NCBI GenBank assembly: GCA_964432875.1 | Contig: CAYSPJ010000052.1 | Location: 1 to 33,368, forward strand | Reading direction: 5' to 3' | DNA length: 33,368 nucleotides | DNA from: JACJYE01 sp964432875 | GTDB lineage: Bacteria; Bacteroidota; Bacteroidia; Chitinophagales; Saprospiraceae | The notes under the pieces: model-generated | Told to the model about the DNA's origin: nothing | The model's database searches: none | The model's input: only the letters and a program-made list of their open reading frames with translations | Part shown: piece by piece, positions 31,718 through 33,368 of the stretch | Layout of the letters: every line of letters begins with the position of its first letter | Position numbering within the stretch: position 1 is the stretch's first letter | Made by a program: the position numbers and the translations under genes

Positions 31718-33025
31718 ATGAAAATAGAAACCTTTATAGCACGGCGCGTCGCCGCCTCTGGCCAGCAGTCCTTCTCGCGGCTCATCCTGCGTATCGCCGT
31801 GGTGGCGGTAGCTTTGAGCGTAGCCGTGATGATTTGCGCCAACGCCCTGATTGCCGGATTTAAGCAGGAGATCAGTTCGAAGATATTTGGCTTCTGGGGG
31901 CACATCCACATTACCGATACCGATATCAACCGCTCGATGTTGGAGGCCTATCCGGTGCTGAAAGACCAAGCCTTTTACCCCCACCTCGATACGGTGCGGC
32001 AAGTAGAATATAACTATACAGAGAGCTGGATGGGCCATCAAGTGCAGCGTTTGGGCCGTTCGAAAGGGGGCTTCCGCCATATCCAGGTTTTTGCGATCAA
32101 ACCCGGCATTATCGAAGCGGGCAAAAAGGACGGCAAAGAAATAGACGGCATCATCCTCAAGGGGGTCGGCCAGGATTTTGACTGGGAATTCATGGATCAA
32201 TACATCAAGCGCGGGCGCCGCCTGGAAATGCCTGATTCGGCCATGTCCAGAGACATCCTGATTTCACAGCAGACGGCCAGCCGCCTGCAAGTGGATACCG
32301 GCGATAGCTTTATCGTGCATTTTGTGGAACAGGGCGAGCAACTACAGCGGCGCTTCAACGTCAGCGGCGTTTATCGCACCGGCCTGGAGGAATACGACCG
32401 CAAATTTGCGCTGGTGGATATCCGCCAGATCCAACGCCTGCTCAACTGGAGCGATGGAGAAGTCAGCGGGTTTGAGGTCTTCATCGACCATATCGAAGAC
32501 CTCAGCTTGCTCACCGAGTACATCTACTTCGAGGAGCTGCCCAACGATCTCTATGCCGAGTCCATCCGTGAAAAACTACCCGAAATATTTGACTGGCTGG
32601 ACCTCCAGGATATCAATGAAGTGGTTATACTTTCGCTCATGGTCATCGTCGCCATCATCAATATGATTACAGCGCTGATGATCCTTATCCTGGAGCGCAC
32701 CAATATGATCGGCATCCTCAAAGCCCTGGGGACTTCCAACTGGAGTATCCGCAAGATTTTCCTCTATTATGCTGGCTATATCGTCGTGGTCGGCTTATTT
32801 TGGGGCAACTTCATCGGCATCGGCCTGTGCTTGCTGCAGGACCATTTCGAGTTCATCCAACTCTCCGAGGAGAACTACTATCTCTCTACTGCGCCAATCG
32901 CCTTGCAGTTTTGGCCTATCCTGCTGCTCAATCTGGGCACTTTAGCAGTCACCCTTGTCTTCCTCGTTTTCCCTTCCTATCTGGTCACCAATATCAGCCC
33001 GGTGAAGGCAATTCGGTTTAAGTAG
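31718..33025 (+). CDS. ABC transporter permease, LolC/FtsX type
   Basis: 435 aa inner-membrane permease. One N-terminal transmembrane segment (about 23-45), a large extracytoplasmic domain (about 46-290), then three membrane segments (about 306-330, 356-378, 395-425) that form an FtsX-type domain: MITALMILILERTNMIGILKALGTSNWSI is typical, and the C-terminus ends VTNISPVKAIRFK as in LolC/LolE relatives. It may release lipoproteins to the outer membrane; the ATPase partner is not in the window. The start is ATG at 31718. A GTG at 31691 would extend it by nine residues but lies upstream of the inferred transcription start. Confidence 0.88.
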   Translation: MKIETFIARRVAASGQQSFSRLILRIAVVAVALSVAVMICANALIAGFKQEISSKIFGFWGHIHITDTDINRSMLEAYPVLKDQAFYPHLDTVRQVEYNYTESWMGHQVQRLGRSKGGFRHIQVFAIKPGIIEAGKKDGKEIDGIILKGVGQDFDWEFMDQYIKRGRRLEMPDSAMSRDILISQQTASRLQVDTGDSFIVHFVEQGEQLQRRFNVSGVYRTGLEEYDRKFALVDIRQIQRLLNWSDGEVSGFEVFIDHIEDLSLLTEYIYFEELPNDLYAESIREKLPEIFDWLDLQDINEVVILSLMVIVAIINMITALMILILERTNMIGILKALGTSNWSIRKIFLYYAGYIVVVGLFWGNFIGIGLCLLQDHFEFIQLSEENYYLSTAPIALQFWPILLLNLGTLAVTLVFLVFPSYLVTNISPVKAIRFK

Positions 33026-33068
33026 TGCTTGGTAAAGCTTAAAAAGACAGTATGCTGTGATGCTACGT

Positions 33069-33100
33069 CTTTGCGCTTCTTTGCGAGGACTTTCGCGTTG
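33069..33100. repeat. Short clustered CTTTGCG-type repeats
   Basis: CTTTGCG at 33069-33075 and 33079-33085 with a ten-base period, followed by CTTTCGCG and GTTGCG. They share the same core as units at 24109-24130 and 24216-24240 (CGCAAAG/CGCAACG, opposite strand). Confidence 0.4.
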
Positions 33101-33215
33101 CGCTATTATGCAGCTCATTTTGTCTTCAGCTTTCTAGAATGCACGCCCCCTCCTGCCACACTGACAAACCGCTCTATCTTGTCTATCGTTTTTCCGTATT
33201 TTCAATGTTAAAATA

Positions 33216-33247
33216 TTTGGATTTTTCTTGCATAAGCATTATGTTTG
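33216..33247 (+). promoter_or_regulatory. Promoter of the gene starting at 33296
   Basis: TTTG at 33216-33219, 20-nt spacer, TATGTTTG at 33240-33247. Both elements match the Bacteroidota consensus. Transcription would start about 40 nt before the ATG. Confidence 0.65.
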
Positions 33248-33295
33248 TATCGGCAATCACATTAATGTCGTTTTTTAATCTCAAAAACATCTATT

Positions 33296-33368
33296 ATGAA
33301 CCCGCAACTCTCAGACTTGCAGCTTCTGCAAACCGACGATTGGGAGGCTTGGCTCGATCTGGCGGCAA
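33296..33368 (+). CDS. Start of an unidentified gene (runs off the window)
   Basis: ATG at 33296 opens a frame of 24 codons to the window edge (MNPQLSDLQLLQTDDWEAWL...). A good promoter precedes it. The N-terminus is hydrophilic without a signal peptide, so the protein is probably cytoplasmic. Too little is visible to assign a family. Confidence 0.6.
   Translation, partial: MNPQLSDLQLLQTDDWEAWLDLAA

Noticed and set aside
1..33368. CRISPR arrays, prophage, transposase genes, rRNA
   Set aside because: No regularly spaced repeats, phage genes, transposase motifs or rRNA-like sequence was seen on either strand.

Overview
The window looks like chromosomal DNA of a free-living member of the Bacteroidota, most plausibly the Saprospiria (Lewinella or Phaeodactylibacter-like). 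This is an inference from gene content. The signs are three TonB-dependent receptors with carboxypeptidase-regulatory-like N-termini, a secreted protease with a type IX secretion (T9SS) sorting domain, a PorT-like T9SS protein next to the menaquinone methylase gene, and many promoters of the Bacteroidota form TTG - about 19-20 nt - TAnnTTTG. Most of the window is dense housekeeping sequence with moderately high GC content. No phage, CRISPR array, transposase gene, tRNA or rRNA was found.

Layout. 1-1244: 5' part of a TonB receptor (minus strand). 1429-1974: DEDDh exonuclease. 2116-6694: a complete phenylalanine/tyrosine operon: promoter, two tandem leader-peptide attenuators, prephenate dehydratase, an aromatic-type aminotransferase, prephenate dehydrogenase, and DAHP synthase fused to chorismate mutase. 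6926-7708: enoyl-CoA hydratase. 8302-10917: clpB. 10932-12358 (minus): ubiE/menG and porT, overlapping. 12603-16667: gyrA (TTG start) and a TPR protein, ending in a strong terminator. 17410-20019: TonB receptor. 20170-22713: a KAS III-like enzyme lacking two of its three catalytic residues, paired with an acyl-CoA synthetase-like ligase. 22748-22920: a small MITE-like element. 22933-24042: a dethiobiotin-synthetase-like ATPase with a DRTGG-like region. 24216-24455: a multi-branched palindromic element. 24557-26098 (minus): pappalysin-type metalloprotease. 26321-27253: malate dehydrogenase. 27414-29097: a thioredoxin-fold protein and a VWA protein. 29212-31515 (minus): TonB receptor. 31718-33025: a LolC/FtsX-type permease. 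33296 onward: start of an unidentified gene.

The most interesting item is the regulatory region of the aromatic operon. After a near-consensus promoter come two successive units. Each has a short ORF of 21 or 22 codons with a run of Phe and Tyr codons ending in Tyr-Gly-(Gln/Asn)-Pro-stop. A small hairpin sits over the last codons, then a GGGGCT segment immediately after the stop, then a G+C-rich terminator whose 5' arm carries AGCCCC, complementary to GGGGCT. This is the architecture of classical ribosome-stalling attenuation, present twice in a row, in front of the genes that make exactly the two amino acids encoded by the runs. Other items worth a look are the KAS III-like/ligase pair, the palindromic element at 24216-24455, and the nearly leaderless permease transcript.
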